Notes: generated by a model from the sequence alone, not told the origin. Counted from the first letter of the stretch, positions 11,407-23,340 are shown. The stretch: 64,000 nt of DNA from Lycorma delicatula (GCF_047948215.1 NC_134455.1:308840147-308904146); one strand, 5' to 3'. A program made the numbers and translations.

Positions 11407-12420
11407 TCTTTTTTTTTTCTTTTTTTCTAATGTGCTCCTACTTCTCTGGGCCGGACATACAATTAAGTAAAGCTCGGCCCAAGAGAGTGTCCTTTAACTC
11501 TAAGGGAGTCTCCCCACCTACCGGCAGCACGTTCGGCATGGCAAGATCCCGGGGGATCTTAATCTTACCCGGCCGGGTCTCGGTCTTAAATTTTTCGCCT
11601 CCTAATTTCCCCCGGAGTCCCCAGCCGTTCATTGGAACCGGCACACCTTAGCATACCGCACCTCGCGGCTGGGGCTGTCCGTCTGTCCCTAAATTAATAA
11701 CCACTTCTTCTGGCTTCCACGTCTTTGCTGCGTAAAATTGTCACCGCGAACTCCTCAACGAGCCTCCAGCTTGTCTGCAGTAGCAAACAAATATTCGACC
11801 AGGTATTGAGGTTCAAAGTCTGTTATACCAGCCAGTGCCCGTTGCTCAACCCAATAGGCACAGTAAAATAGCGTGTGTTCATCTGTGTCATCAAAATTGC
11901 AGTACATGCAACGGGGAGATTCCCGCAGTATGCCTCAAAGTTTCCATGCGCTGAAATTAGTTGCGTAAGATGGTGGTTAATCTACTCGTGCCGTCTATCA
12001 CATAACGCGATTAAATCTGACACCAATCTCTTAGTCCACATAGACCTGATCCCTACCCGCCATCTTTCGTTCCAATCGTTATCAATCTACCCTCGGATCT
12101 ACTACTGCCTTCATAGACGTTCATCCGTTCCCGTACTAATAGTCGATGGAAGGGACGGTCGTCGGCACACACGGGCAAACCTGCAGGCGTCTCCAGCATC
12201 AGAAGGCACTGTATCCAACAGTATTTTTCCGTTAAGTTCAGCAGGCCATCTACGGGGAAGCATATCAACCAGGTCCACATCAGTCAGATCTTTCTTGAGC
12301 AAGGCGCGAATATCGTCTGTCTGCATAGTCTATGTGATCCTCTCAAGCGGCAGCGACATCTCCGACAACACCTTTACGTCTTTAAAGATGGCTGTCAGTT
12401 CCGTCTCATGACGGAAATAA
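11407..12420 (-). pseudogene. 3' end of an R1-like non-LTR retrotransposon
   Basis: A GC-rich block on the minus strand ends in an A-rich tail (complement of the T-rich run at 11409-11427), as expected for a LINE 3' end. Upstream, broken frames give ALLKKDLTDVDLVDMLPRRW (about 12230-12310), then WNERWRVGIRSMWTKRL (about 12020-12075) and HHLTQLISAHGNFEAY (about 11925-11975). The W-x-x-RW, W-T-x-RL and LTQ-x-x-xGHG-x-F pattern marks the C-terminal region after the reverse transcriptase in R1/I-type elements. The expected Cys-His motif just downstream is degraded. The reverse transcriptase itself is absent, so it is a typical 5'-truncated insertion. The 11430-11640 part is probably 3' untranslated. 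Confidence 0.7.
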
Positions 12421-12725
12421 TACAAGATAATATACTACGCAAGATTTGAGCCTAAGTTCTGCTTAAGGTTAAACAACGCTGTACCGACACTGCTAACTAA
12501 ATTCTTGATTGAAGCAGGGAAGCGCTCCTCCTCCTAGCAGCAAAGTTTTTCCCTTTGTGCTCTGCCGCCTTCCTAGCTTTCCTCTATTGCGCTTGAGGCA
12601 CACCAGCCTCCGTCGAACTGCTTTATTCGGGCACCTCGACCAAAGAAAGAGAACGAAGCCTCATGCTGTATCACGGAATTAAACAGTGCCAAATTCCGCG
12701 TAATTTGACACCCCTCTCGACTTCG
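12421..12725. other. GC-richer block, unidentified
   Basis: Base composition stays higher than in the flanks and drops sharply at about 12730. A basic stretch on the minus strand (KARKAAEHKGK near 12560-12600) could belong to the same LINE, but frames are broken and I cannot identify it. Confidence 0.35.
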
Positions 12726-12734
12726 AGGGAATAA

Positions 12735-12965
12735 ATAAAATGAGATTAAAATTAATTAACTCCACTATCACGTTCTTATAACTGAACGAAAATAAACTTA
12801 TAATAACAACATATAATGCCTCAGCAGTCTACGCTATCAATAGATAACAAATAATTGAAACAAAATAAATTAATTCCGCTATCTACTTCTTATCACCGAA
12901 CAAAACAGAATTATAGTAGACAATGCTATCTGTAACTGCCACTGACAGTCAACTAGAGGCCTTAT
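12735..12965. repeat. Imperfect direct duplication, two units
   Basis: The segment around 12745-12810 (aattaactccactatcacg, tataactgaacgaaaataaa) recurs around 12867-12920 (aattaattccgctatctac, tatcaccgaacaaaacag). Both are followed by a short tract with ctatc. Spacing is about 120 bp. Origin unknown. Confidence 0.45.
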
Positions 12966-13004
12966 TGCCACCAATAAAAAACCAAAATAAGTAAGTAAAA
13001 TTAA

Positions 13005-13192
13005 AAAACACAACTGCCAAAAAAAAAACATTGCTGATAAACATTGCTCTTTAATATAGACTAATTAAAGAGTGAGCGGGTGACAGTTTTGTATAAGTGG
13101 ACCCGGCAATGTTTCGCTCGTTGCCTCGTTGCTTCGATCGTTGTCTATGGACTTCATCAGACAGTTATATGATTAAATATTAAATATGGACA
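13005..13192 (-). repeat. Dispersed repeat D, end segment, copy 2
   Basis: Read on the minus strand it gives atcatataactgtctgatga, agtccatagacaacgatcga, agcaacgaggcaacgagcga, aacattgccgggtccac and then ctctttaattagtc and ttaaagagcaatg. It is the best-preserved copy; the one at 7000-7195 has decayed at many CG sites. Confidence 0.75.
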
Positions 13193-13859
13193 GGCGAGCG
13201 GGGTTTGTTGTACAGTCTAACCATATGACATCATCCGATTACTAATAACATGACACATTTGTGTATAAAATGCAAACACAACAGACTAGTACAGTACGGG
13301 CCACGGATCTCCATCCGTTGGCCTGAGAAATTTACAGACATGTAATGTTTGAAAATCTCGGGAATACATTTATTTTAGTGTTACGTCGGGGAATTACATT
13401 ACAAATATGCAATGTTTGAACATTTAAAAAAATTAATTTTATGGAACTCTATGCATTTAATCGAGTAGAAAGCCATAAGGATTGTCGGAATCATTAATAT
13501 TTTGCGAATCTTCCATCGAGAAATCATTTTTCAGCCCACTAAAAATTTTGAATTTGTGGCCTTGAAACATTTTTCGGTACATGCTCGGCGGTCGTATTTT
13601 TACCGCGCTGTGATTTTACGGGTTGATATGATTGTATCTTCCTTCTAGTATAAGGACATGCTTCTTTGTTTTTGTTTTGGATCCGTTACAGATGATGCAG
13701 ATCGATAACAGCGATACATCCCAGAAGGGCACCTTTTTTGGGCTCGAGGTTTCCCCAAATCCTTCGTAGATGCACATGTGTCTAGAAGAAATTAAAATTT
13801 ATTTTTTATTTAAACGCTTCTTACTATATGAAATAAATAAAATAAGGATCACCATCCCC
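13193..13859. other. No recognisable gene
   Basis: Mixed composition with short GC islands near 13290-13330 and 13680-13760. No motif or ORF I can support. Confidence 0.5.
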
Positions 13860-14440
13860 ACCTGCGAACGTGAATTTTGCTAAATCAATCTTTAGACTAA
13901 ACATACTTTCCCAACTCAAGAAGATGAAGATCTCAGATGGACAGCGACAAATGAGGAAGAAAAGCCCAGCAATTGCCCGATGGAAGAGAAGAGGCCTACA
14001 CTTTCCCCCCTGTTGCCCTTTTCAGGGTCACGAGACAATTCAGAGTTTACGGTGTGTAAATTTTTTACAGTCGGTTTACAGGAAGGCAGGCTAAACAACA
14101 CAAGAAGGAAGAAAAATGATGATCGCTCCGTTACCACGGACTGGAATCCGACCAGACATAAATCCAGCCGATATGGAGTAATAAAGACAACCCGAGTGAA
14201 GAAAGTTCCTAACTTTGTCTCACCAACCACCCATCCTCGTTCCCAAATCATACCATTACGTCACCGCCAGCACATGCTACTCCCTCCGGAAAGGGGAACG
14301 CATTGTCTCATCCATACACTAGGGCCCCCGAAAAGCTCATTCCTGCTAGGCCAGAAGGCTCTAGCAACTGAAATGACTTCAGCGGACAGACTGAAGGGTG
14401 ATCACATCGGAGAATGAAGCTCATACGCGGCTATTTTTCT
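13860..14440 (+). other. GC-rich block with a 145-codon ORF, unidentified
   Basis: The block has clearly higher GC than its surroundings and holds an ORF at 13980-14417 overlapped by another on the opposite strand. The predicted product is basic and rich in Arg, Ser, Thr and Pro, without a domain, signal peptide or membrane segment I recognise. Overlapping ORFs on both strands and the LINE piece immediately to the right make a transposon-derived or untranslated GC-rich segment more likely than a gene. Confidence 0.3.
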
Positions 14441-14514
14441 AAGGTCAGTCCCGGTTAAACAATTTCTCCTCAGTCTAAAGGATCGGAACGCAGCAAATAA
14501 TTTCGTCCATTTCT

Positions 14515-15262
14515 TTTTTGTCTTTAGTCATTTGACTGGTTGGATGCAGCTCTCCAAGATTCCCTATCTAGTACCAGTCGTTTCATTTCGTTATACTCCC
14601 CTGCATCCTAAATCCCTAACAATTTGTTTTACATATTTCAAACGTTACTTGCCTGCACAATTTGTCCCATTTACCTGTCCCTCCAATATCAAAGCGACTA
14701 TTCCAGGATGCCTTAAGTTAGGATGTGGCCTATAAGTCTGTCTCTTCTTTTAATTATGTTTTTCCAAATGCTTCTTTCTTCATCAATTTGCCGCAACACC
14801 TCTTCATTTGTCACATTATCCACCCATCTGATTTTTTACATTCTCCTACAACATCACATTTCAAAAGCTTCTCATCTTTTCTTCTCAGGTACTCCGATCG
14901 TCCAAGTTTCTCTTCCATGTAAAGCCACGCTCCAAACATATACTTTCAAAAATGTTTTCCTGATGTTTAAATTAATTTTTGATGTAAGCAAATTATATTT
15001 CTGACTGAAAGCTCGTTCCGCTTGCGCTATTCATCATTTTATATCGCTCCTGCTTGTCCATCTTTAGTAATTCTACTTCCCAAATAACAGAACTCTTCTA
15101 CATACATAATCTTTTCCCTTCCTCTTTTTATTTTCATTGGTCCATCTACATTATATCTACTACATTTCATTACTTTCGTTTTGTTCTTGTTTATTTTCAT
15201 GCGGAAGTTTTTGTGTAGGGTTTCATCCATGCCATTCATTGTTTCTTCTAAATCTTTTTTTT
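14515..15262 (-). pseudogene. 3' part of a non-LTR retrotransposon (endonuclease-reverse transcriptase type)
   Basis: The minus strand encodes the region just after the reverse transcriptase fingers and palm. MKINKNKTKVMKCSR (about 15155-15200) is followed by EEFCYLGSRITKDG (about 15055-15100), the usual KxNxxKTKxM and YLGS blocks. Broken frames continue to the C-terminus, which ends YNEMKRLVLDRESWRAASNQ (about 14538-14600), a typical tail for this protein type. A stop and short untranslated sequence follow to about 14515. The upstream catalytic part is missing, as in 5'-truncated insertions. Clade not determined. Confidence 0.8.
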
Positions 15263-15520
15263 TCCGTCCATAAATAAAACAAAATAAATATAACCGCCAT
15301 TAAATAAATAATTACCCGCCCGATAAAAGAAAGATACAGCAACAAGGAACTTTTGTCCAGGTTCTGCGGTTAGTAGGGAGACACATAAATCTCCCGCTGT
15401 TCTTGCGTTCCGTTCCGTTAGTACAATACAATGACTATTAAGTGTGCTAGTCATTGCAATGTCTTGTGAGACAATGCAGTTGGCAAGGGGCAAACCTTCA
15501 GCTCACTAATTGTACGTCGC
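15263..15520. other. Unidentified block, moderate GC
   Basis: Adjoins the truncated 5' side of the LINE. It includes cctgggcaa-free sequence of near-even composition around 15350-15490. No ORF or motif is supported. Confidence 0.3.
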
Positions 15521-17179
15521 ATATTACCATGTATTATTTAACTCAATAAGAACGTATGTGGCAAACTTGTGGTGGATAATAATAATTAATTTTCTATGGT
15601 TTTTTTGTGATGAATTGTAATTGTATAAATTTCAACAAATAACTTTTAACTTAGCTTCTGTGACTAAAACTAAATATAATTTAGTTTTAAAAATAAATTT
15701 TAACTTCTGTGAGCTTGAACCGAAGGTGATACTGGTTTTTTATTTATACTTAGTATATCTTTTACTGAAACCTATTGTTTAAAATTATTATTAAGCCTAT
15801 TGTGGTAATAAGTACTAATCTCTACATTTATATTGTTATTAACATGTAATTTTTTCTTAGCTGCTAAATCCAGACGTAATACAGTCTACCTTTCTTTTAG
15901 CAGATAGGTACTTGATTTTTTTATTTGTATCTGTATTTTTAATCAGTATGTTCTTATGCAAAGGGACCAATTTGATTTCTCATTGGAACAGATGTCTAAA
16001 TATCTATATCTATTTATTATGTAATATCTGCTTAATAAATAACAGGTAGTATTAAAATAATAATAATAATTACTTAAAATTAAATTCCATGTGAGAAATT
16101 GTCAACGGTAATGTATCTTCGATGAACATAAAAAAATAAAAATAAAAACCTTTTTTGGCAGTTGAGTGATGAATTATTTTAACTTATATCGTTATAAAAA
16201 TATTTTGATAACATGACCTCGAACCAAATAAATATTAAAATAAATCCAGTTCATGCCTACATTTGAATAAGTTGCTTTTCTTAGAGGAATGTCAACTACT
16301 TTGTCATTCTCTAGAGACAGATTAACACTTGTTTGCATCTTTAAATAAACTGTACTTTTCCACTTTTACAGTTCCCGTTATTTACATACACATAAAAAAA
16401 TTGTAATATTCCAACAAACGAATTTTCAAAATAATTTTTTTTTTTTACAACAAAAAATAACTTTTTAAATCCTTGTATTCTTTTGAAAATTTGATTCCGA
16501 AAAGTTGCTAATATTTTTTGAGTGAGTTAGCTGCTGTAGGGATCAGTCTGATTCTAATTTGGAAGGAATTTCTAACTTATAGTCTTTTAGAGCTATATCT
16601 GTTTAAAAAATAAAAATTAATTAAAATCTGGGAAAAGTTCCAATAATTTGAAATTAGATTATTGTAATATTATGCTCTTCTTATTTACATAACTGGAATT
16701 TGATAAAACCATTATAAACCATATTTTATGACGTAAAAGAAATATAACAATTGTGCGTTGTCTTTGTGAAATACAAACGGAGATAAATGTATTTTATCCT
16801 GAGTTTGAAGATCATATCACCATAATATAAGCTCAACATTCTAATCAATAACTCCGTAGTTGGTCTTGTCCAGTTGTCCAACCAGTCCTGAAACAGTGTC
16901 AATATAAATTAAACTTAATTTACGCAATGATAATTATGGTATTCAAAAGATTTAAATATCTAAAAGGAACAGTTGCTATAGTTGAAACTTTATCATTTTG
17001 GTAGCAGTTGTTATAACAGGTCATCAGTAAAAATTACTAACAACTTATCTAACAAGCGAATTTATGAAATTACTTATTTAACTTAATCCGGTTTTTATTT
17101 TTATCTTTTTAGATAAATCCTGCAAGATTTAATAAAAATAGAATATAATAAAACCTATACTTCTTTTTGTGTCTATTTA
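15521..17179. other. AT-rich stretch without recognisable gene
   Basis: No coding similarity or repeat pairing was seen on either strand. Confidence 0.55.
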
Positions 17180-17325
17180 CTTTTTTATCCACTTCAAGGT
17201 AACGACCAGTTAATGCCACTTGATGTGAGATGAATTTTGTAGCGCGTGAAAGATTTCAACTCTGATTGGGATTCAAACCCAGGCCTTTCGGATGAAAGGC
17301 AGATACGGTTAGGCAGAGTGATAGT
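17180..17325 (-). repeat. tRNA-derived SINE family B
   Basis: On the minus strand, ctgcctttcatccgaaaggc is followed by ctgggtttgaatcccaat, a B-box-like stretch, then the body ending ttcacgcgctacaaaattca. The same order is found at 38800-38962, 50235-50385, 60434-60503 and 60970-61090. Confidence 0.7.
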
Positions 17326-17575
17326 CAGTTCAATGAAAATGTTTTATTTAATTAAAATTATGAGACTTTCTGAACGGTAAGGTTCATTGTTGGAATATAG
17401 CGTTTTAAAACGTTATACAGTACCTCATGAAACAAGCAACTATTGTAGTTACATTTGTACTAGTTTTATAGTCAGAATTTAATTAATTTCAGATAAATTA
17501 ATTGCAGTGCAGTTGCAGTGCTTAACAAATGTTTCCCTAAAAATTTAAACCGTTTAGTTTACTTAAAAAACAAAA

Positions 17576-17700
17576 AAAATTATATATATTATATATATAT
17601 ATATATAATTTTTTTTTTTGTTTTTTATATAATTATATTGGTAAATAATATACATATAATTATTATAATATATATTTATGATTATTATTTTATATATAAT
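17576..17700. repeat. AT-dinucleotide-rich low-complexity tract
   Basis: Long runs of TA and AT broken by T runs. The ORF through it encodes only Tyr/Ile/Phe-rich low-complexity sequence and is not a gene. Confidence 0.85.
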
Positions 17701-17859
17701 TATTTTGGTAAATGCAGATTTTTCCCATTCCTGCTGCACAATATCTCTTTTTTTATTCTTCCTATTTCTTTGTTATTGTATATTATAATTATTATTTAAG
17801 TAGAATTAAACAAATTTTCTTGAGGTTTCAATGAGGTTTCTTTTTTAGGTAATTTTATA

Positions 17860-18605
17860 AGAAAGCTACCTATTGTAGTGGGTACTATGATTCGACTTCC
17901 GGAAAATTTCGCTATATCTTCGTGTTTCACATCCCCCAGACCCTAAAACCATCGTCAGCTCAAAAGTTTATATATTTCATTTTCTTGCGGACACGATAAC
18001 TGCCGTAATTTTGCGTCAATCACTTTCAAATTGTTTCTTAAAAATATCTCGCTGCAAAATCTCAGTCGAGTTTGTTAACGGCAAAAATTGAATCATGGGG
18101 GAGAAAACACGGGGCTTTTTCGAAAAAAAAATATTGCTATAACTTTCTTATTAAGTAAAATATCGAATTCGTTTAAGTTTCAACTATTCTTTGGATAAGA
18201 ACCTAAAACTAATGTAAGTAAAGTTTTTTGATATCACCAACCATTGGCCCAGGGAGTTGAAAAAATTGGGTTTCGAAGACAAAAAAGAATACCTCCCTTA
18301 ATCGGCACAGTATCGAATCGGTTTCAAGTGGTCATTAGTCCTCTAAATATTATCTAAAACCTTTGTCTGAAACAATTTTTGATATAACCAACCCTTACGG
18401 CAAGGGATGACCAAACTTTTGCTGGAATTGTAAAAAGATGGAGCTTATCGTATGCTAAAAATGTGAAGCTATTTTTCACATGCAACCATTGTCGTATTGA
18501 GTAAATTTGAAGTGTTTCTTAACTTTAATGTGAAAATATCTTTTATCCCCTCATTTAGCACCGGTGAAATATACCTCCGCCTTCCGGCGTACAAAGGGGT
18601 TTTTT
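17860..18605. other. Non-coding block, more even composition; probable dispersed repeat
   Basis: Less AT-rich than its flanks, with many stops. It starts near ctattgtagtgggtactatg and ends near ccgccttccggcgtacaaag. It holds parallel internal stretches (gatatcaccaaccattgg at 18230 and gatataaccaacccttacgg at 18382; ccgaattcgtt/cgaatcggtt contexts before each), suggesting old internal duplication of a unit of about 150 bp. No second full copy is in this window, so dispersal is inferred. Confidence 0.4.
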
Positions 18606-18618
18606 GTATTCCAAATAT

Positions 18619-18712
18619 GTTGTAAGTAAAATATTCTGAATATTTTCAGAAAGTTTATGTCTTGAAAATGATTTTTAAAATTAATAATAGTCATCCCAGT
18701 GAAAAATTCATT
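18619..18712 (+). repeat. Direct repeat E, left copy
   Basis: Shares gtaagtaaaatattctgaat, then aagtttat, aatgatttttaaaatta and catcccagtgaaaaa with 19441-19534. Confidence 0.8.
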
Positions 18713-19018
18713 GAAGATCTTTATTAAAATTTATTTATTAAGTTTTGTAAAACAATATACATTTTTAATTATTTATTTTGCTTTTAGTAATTGTTATTGA
18801 TCTATTATTTTTAGTAAATTTTACAGTGATTTACGAAGAATGTAAGAAACTTTCAAGATGTGTTCTCTAGTGAAGATAAAGAAAGAACTTCATGTAAAAT
18901 TTTTAAAAATATTTAATTCTTTTGTTTTGTAATATTGAAAATTTTGTTTCGTTTAATACCCAGCTAAAATCTGCTGGGTATTAAACCTGCTTGTATTAAA
19001 TATACTTCGAAATTCTTA

Positions 19019-19025
<7 letters not shown>

Positions 19026-19058
<33 letters not shown>
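19026..19058. repeat. (TA)n microsatellite
   Basis: About 16 uninterrupted TA units. It lies directly left of a GC-rich exon-like island. Confidence 0.9.
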
Positions 19059-19060
<2 letters not shown>

Positions 19061-19088
19061 ACATCTGTATCTTCCCCGCCCCCCAAAG

Positions 19089-19170
19089 CCGGACCCGCAA
19101 CCAAGCATAAGCTCAGCTCCGGGGGTGCCATCGTCTCAAGCTACCTCGGTAGAAACACAGTCCCACCCAG
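19089..19170 (+). other. Candidate short coding exon (Pro/Ser-rich)
   Basis: An 82-nt GC-rich island in very AT-rich DNA. It follows a pyrimidine-rich tract ending in AG (cttccccgcc ... aaag, 19069-19088) and ends at CAG|GTAACC, a plausible donor. In the open frame it encodes PDPQPSISSAPGVPSS followed by QATSVETQSHP, typical of a disordered region. Acceptor phase would be 0 and donor phase 1. No neighbouring exon is recognised. The open frame runs on both sides, so it could equally be a fragment of an unrecognised repeat. Confidence 0.25.
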
Positions 19171-19440
19171 GTAACCGGGATTCGCTAACGAAACGTTTCC
19201 TAATCTTTCTTCTTTATTTTCACCAGTAGAACAAGTTCTGAATTTTTTTCATTCTTTGTGAATCACTTTGTATATTAAACTACCTATTCAAAAATTTATA
19301 CGTAATTTAAATATAAATTAAAGAAATTTTTACTAATGTTAAGACCTGACACATATTTCTTAAATCTGCATTATTCGTATAAATAATGAACAAATTTTCT
19401 AAAATTTTGATGAGTTTTTATTTTTCTGTATTCTGGATAA

Positions 19441-19534
19441 TTTGTAAGTAAAATATTCTGAATATTTATAGCAAGTTTATATTGTAAAAATGATTTTTAA
19501 AATTAAAATAACCATCCCAGTGAAAAAATCATTG
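19441..19534 (+). repeat. Direct repeat E, right copy
   Basis: Same-orientation match to 18619-18712, about 820 bp apart, with few differences. Confidence 0.8.
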
Positions 19535-19982
19535 TTCATTAAATCAGCGATGATTTAGTTTCAAATCAAGTAAAAAAAATTAGAGATTTAATCACTCTAT
19601 TTTACACGAAAAAAGCTATGGATCCAATAATCTCTTAAATTTTTACTATACTCAAAACCTTACTTAACAGAAGGAAGCTACGATACCTGGAAATTATCAT
19701 CATATAAAAAGTACAGAATTGTTTAATCAATATAATCCGATTCTAAGACTGAACGACCCTGCACTGAGTGTTTATAAAACGGTTAGTGAAGTTTATTTTT
19801 TATTGGAAAGCTTTAAGTTTTTTACTGGAAAAGGCTTGAATGAAAGTAGGTAGGGATTTTAAGATAAAATTACTGGAAATAACTAAGTAATTAATTAAAC
19901 ACAGTTTAACATATAGCAAAGTTTGGGTAGCTAGTACCGGTATTTCAATTTTCATCGACATAAATATGAAAAACAATAAAAA

Positions 19983-20200
19983 CCAACCCACCGGATTGGT
20001 TTAGTCGTAAACTCGTCGTCGTAAATCAGCTGATTTCGAAGTCGAACTTCTCAGGTTCAAATCCTAATAAACGTAAAATAGTTTTACTTTTATTCGGATC
20101 TGAGTTCTACTAGATCGTGGATACCTGTGTTCTTTAGTGGTTGGGTTCCAATTAACCACATATATCAGGAGTAATCGACCAAAGTTTGTTCAAGACTACA
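19983..20200 (+). repeat. SINE family A, nearly full length
   Basis: Head caacccaccggattggttta, then gtaaatcagctgatttcgaa, B-box-like ggttcaaatcc and body with tagatcgtggatacctgtg, tggttgggttccaattaacc. The tail side is decayed. Confidence 0.8.
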
Positions 20201-22500
20201 AATTTACCGGTACAGTTATATTAAATTGATAAGTCACTTATGACTTATTTGTTTCACAACAAAAGAATTTAAAAAAAAATTAAAATCTATAACACTTATG
20301 CAAATGTGAAATCGTAATGTTAACTTTCAAAGTAGAACGTACTGACCTAATAACATTGGTGTGTATACATCGGAAGAGAGAAAGCTCACAAGAGGAAATC
20401 AACGTATTAGAAGAGATACTACAAAATGTGAGAAATGCAATGATAGTAATAGTGTTAATCCTTTAGCTCGATGGAAGAGTGTTCGAGTAATGAATAAGCC
20501 AAAACAAGTATATGTATTTATTTTTTAATTTCTGTTCTTGTTTTTTTAAATAGAAGAAATTTTTAGATAGAAAAATTCACGTGTCTGCTGGAATAACAAA
20601 TATCACTTATTGGTAACATAATTGAAATAAGTGGAAAACTTAGCCCAATAGTTAAGTATATTAAGTATGTGATGTCGGATCAGACAACTGATTTCATCGA
20701 GGATAATATCATAGCAAAATGGATAAGTATCCGAAAGAAAAGGTCCAAGAAAAGTAGATCGATAAATATTAGAGAAAAGATATCTGCGATCTATTCTATA
20801 AATAAGTTTAGGATTTTAGATTTTAACCGACATCGATTACTTCTGTATTTATTGGTATTGTCTAAAAGAGGAAAAAGCATTATCGGGAGAAAGCAACGAG
20901 ATATTTTTTGGTGTAAAAGAAACTAAAATTATAGGAAAAACTAAATATCTGGTATTGCTCAGACAGTGAAGCAAAATAGGATTACCGAATTTATTTACAG
21001 ATATGTAGTTGAAGTAATTATAATGCATTTATAATGGGGAAATTATGCAGTAATTAAACACTGCAATTACTCTACTTGTTTTCAAAGAATTTTTAATGAG
21101 ACAGTTTTTTAAGATAATAAAATAACATTTTTTTTAATAATTTTAAGTTCTTTTTGACAATATTTTTCAGAAACAATTCTTTTAAAGAATAACTGTATCA
21201 TAAACTAGTAATTTGAGGAGATAAGACAATTTTAGCGATAATTAACAACCTGCTTTTACTTTATTTCTGAATTAGGCAATCTGTGAAATAATACTTCATA
21301 CTTTATCTATTAAGACGCTTTATATATTTATAAATATATGACAGACAGAACAGTTCCGATCTGTAATATATTTGACAATATACAGCATAAAACTATCCGA
21401 TCCATACGTAACACAAATTTCTAATCCAGCAAATGAGAAACATGTAGAATTATTTCTTTGTCACTAATCGATTTTCGTTATTTATTTCAAAGTTACGAGT
21501 ATATCAGGTAATTAACAGATCTTATGTTTCTCGTAATGCTACTGTGCCGAAAATCAGTTGTCATTTCCTTTTTATTTTACTCTTTACGGTTATTTTATTT
21601 ATTGATTTTTTTAAGCAGATAAGTGATTAAAATAGTTTTTTTATACCAAGAAACTCATCAGAACTACAAAAAAGTTTGTTATATGATAAAAAATTAAGTG
21701 TTTCAAATTCCTGAAAGAGGAATTATATGCATTTTATTTCATTATTATGATCGAAGACAAGCGTTTACAGGTATTTTAATGAGGAAAATGACATAGAATA
21801 AATAATACATAAAACAAAGGCAATTTATAATTTGGAATCAATGATCCAGAAGCCGACCTAATCATTACACCAATTTAATTCTTTGATAAAGAAACAGATA
21901 TCAGTTTAATGATTTCCTTACAAAAGGTTGTACGCTAAATTGTAAATCTTCAGTGTACAAAGTACGTTTGGTATTGCGTTAAATTCGAGGCATGAATAAA
22001 CCAGTTGTATTTTAACAATAACGTCAAACTGTCATTAAAATATCAGTCTTAGGTCACTATTCTTTTGTTGGGTTCTAATTAACAGCATACCTTAGTCTGG
22101 CGATCCATGATAAGTAATAAGCTACAAATACTGTTAATACACAAAAAAGACACTGAGCTGCCTTTGGCTTTGAATCAAGAAAGATGTAGTTTTAGATAAT
22201 TGTAGACTTTCGAAGTATTATATAAATCAATAGATTTTGTGTTTATTGAATTTTGTGTTTTTTTGTGTTAATGTGAATCAATGTAAACATTGATTCACAT
22301 TCAAAAATACAAACACTTTCATAATGGTATTCGTTACTAAAGTGCTTGTTGAAATAAAATAAAATTTATGAACAATTAGTTAATTATATTATTTTAATGT
22401 TACAGTTCTAGTTAGTATAATTTTTCAGCCGAAATAATTAGGAAATGAAAAAAATACAAACATATTTCTTTAAGTGAATGTTGGTAGTAGTTTAATTTTA
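20201..22500. other. No recognisable gene
   Basis: An 85-codon ORF at 20669-20926 is basic, AT-composed and has no motif I recognise; I treat it as chance. A short stretch near 22060-22115 (gttgggttctaattaaca) resembles the SINE A body. The rest is AT-rich and silent. Confidence 0.5.
22270..22301. repeat. Perfect hairpin, 15-bp arms, 2-nt spacer
   Basis: aatgtgaatcaatgt, aa, then its exact reverse complement. Confidence 0.95.
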
Positions 22501-22504
22501 TTAG

Positions 22505-22800
22505 ATAATAGTTGATCGGGTCATATCCTATTCCCGAATATAATATAAGGGACCGTGTCAGGGTGATGGAGCTGTTTGTTGTTGTTGTTCAGCTATTTGT
22601 TGTTTTATAATGTTCAGTGTTATTATGACAGTGGGCGTGAGGGAAGTGTAGCAAATTGCAGTCAGTACCGGTGATTAATGAATTGCTGCCGCAACAGCAG
22701 CGGCAACCGTTAAGACGAAGTTACTCTGGAAGCAGTGCAACAAGTGAACTAGGCAGCAATAATATATAGCACTATACGATGTTTTCTCTTAAGTAGGTTA
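22505..22800 (+). other. GC-richer island, possible non-coding first exon
   Basis: Contains a TATA-like atataatataagg (22538-22550), CAG repeats (gccgcaacagcagcggcaac at 22687-22706) and a weak donor-like aagtaggtta near 22790. No ORF supports coding. It could be a transcribed 5' untranslated exon or an unidentified repeat. Confidence 0.2.
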
Positions 22801-23102
22801 CTTCCTCTTTTTTGACTAATTTCAGTTTTTATTCTGTATAATGTAGAATACTTAAAAAATATATATAAGGTCATTTAAATAAGCTTTCGGGAAATCGATT
22901 TTCTGCTTGAATAAGTAGAAATCTGAAGTGCGTCATGGGTGTATGTTAAGTGTGGTTATTGGCTATAGGTCATATTTTGAAAAAAAAAATGTATATATAA
23001 ACTGGTTTTTCTCCTCTTGCAAACGGTTTTCAAAGCAACTCAACTTGACTGCATGTATTTGATATATGCATATAATTTAATGTACGCACCCGCGCCTTCA
23101 CA

Positions 23103-23276
<174 letters not shown>

Positions 23277-23340
23277 TGTACAGAGAGAGAAAAAGGGAGA
23301 GAGATACGACTAGCAGAGAAAGTAAAAGAGAGAGAGAAGG

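Noticed and set aside
11430..11651. Overlapping plus and minus ORFs near the LINE 3' end
   Set aside because: They lie in the GC-rich 3' untranslated part of the R1-like element; no motif on either strand.
11875..12411. 178-codon plus-strand ORF, one of the longest in the window
   Set aside because: It is antisense to the R1-like C-terminal region, whose tryptophan and LTQ blocks are on the minus strand.
14532..15004. Three plus-strand ORFs of 65-93 codons
   Set aside because: Antisense shadows of the LINE C-terminus on the minus strand.
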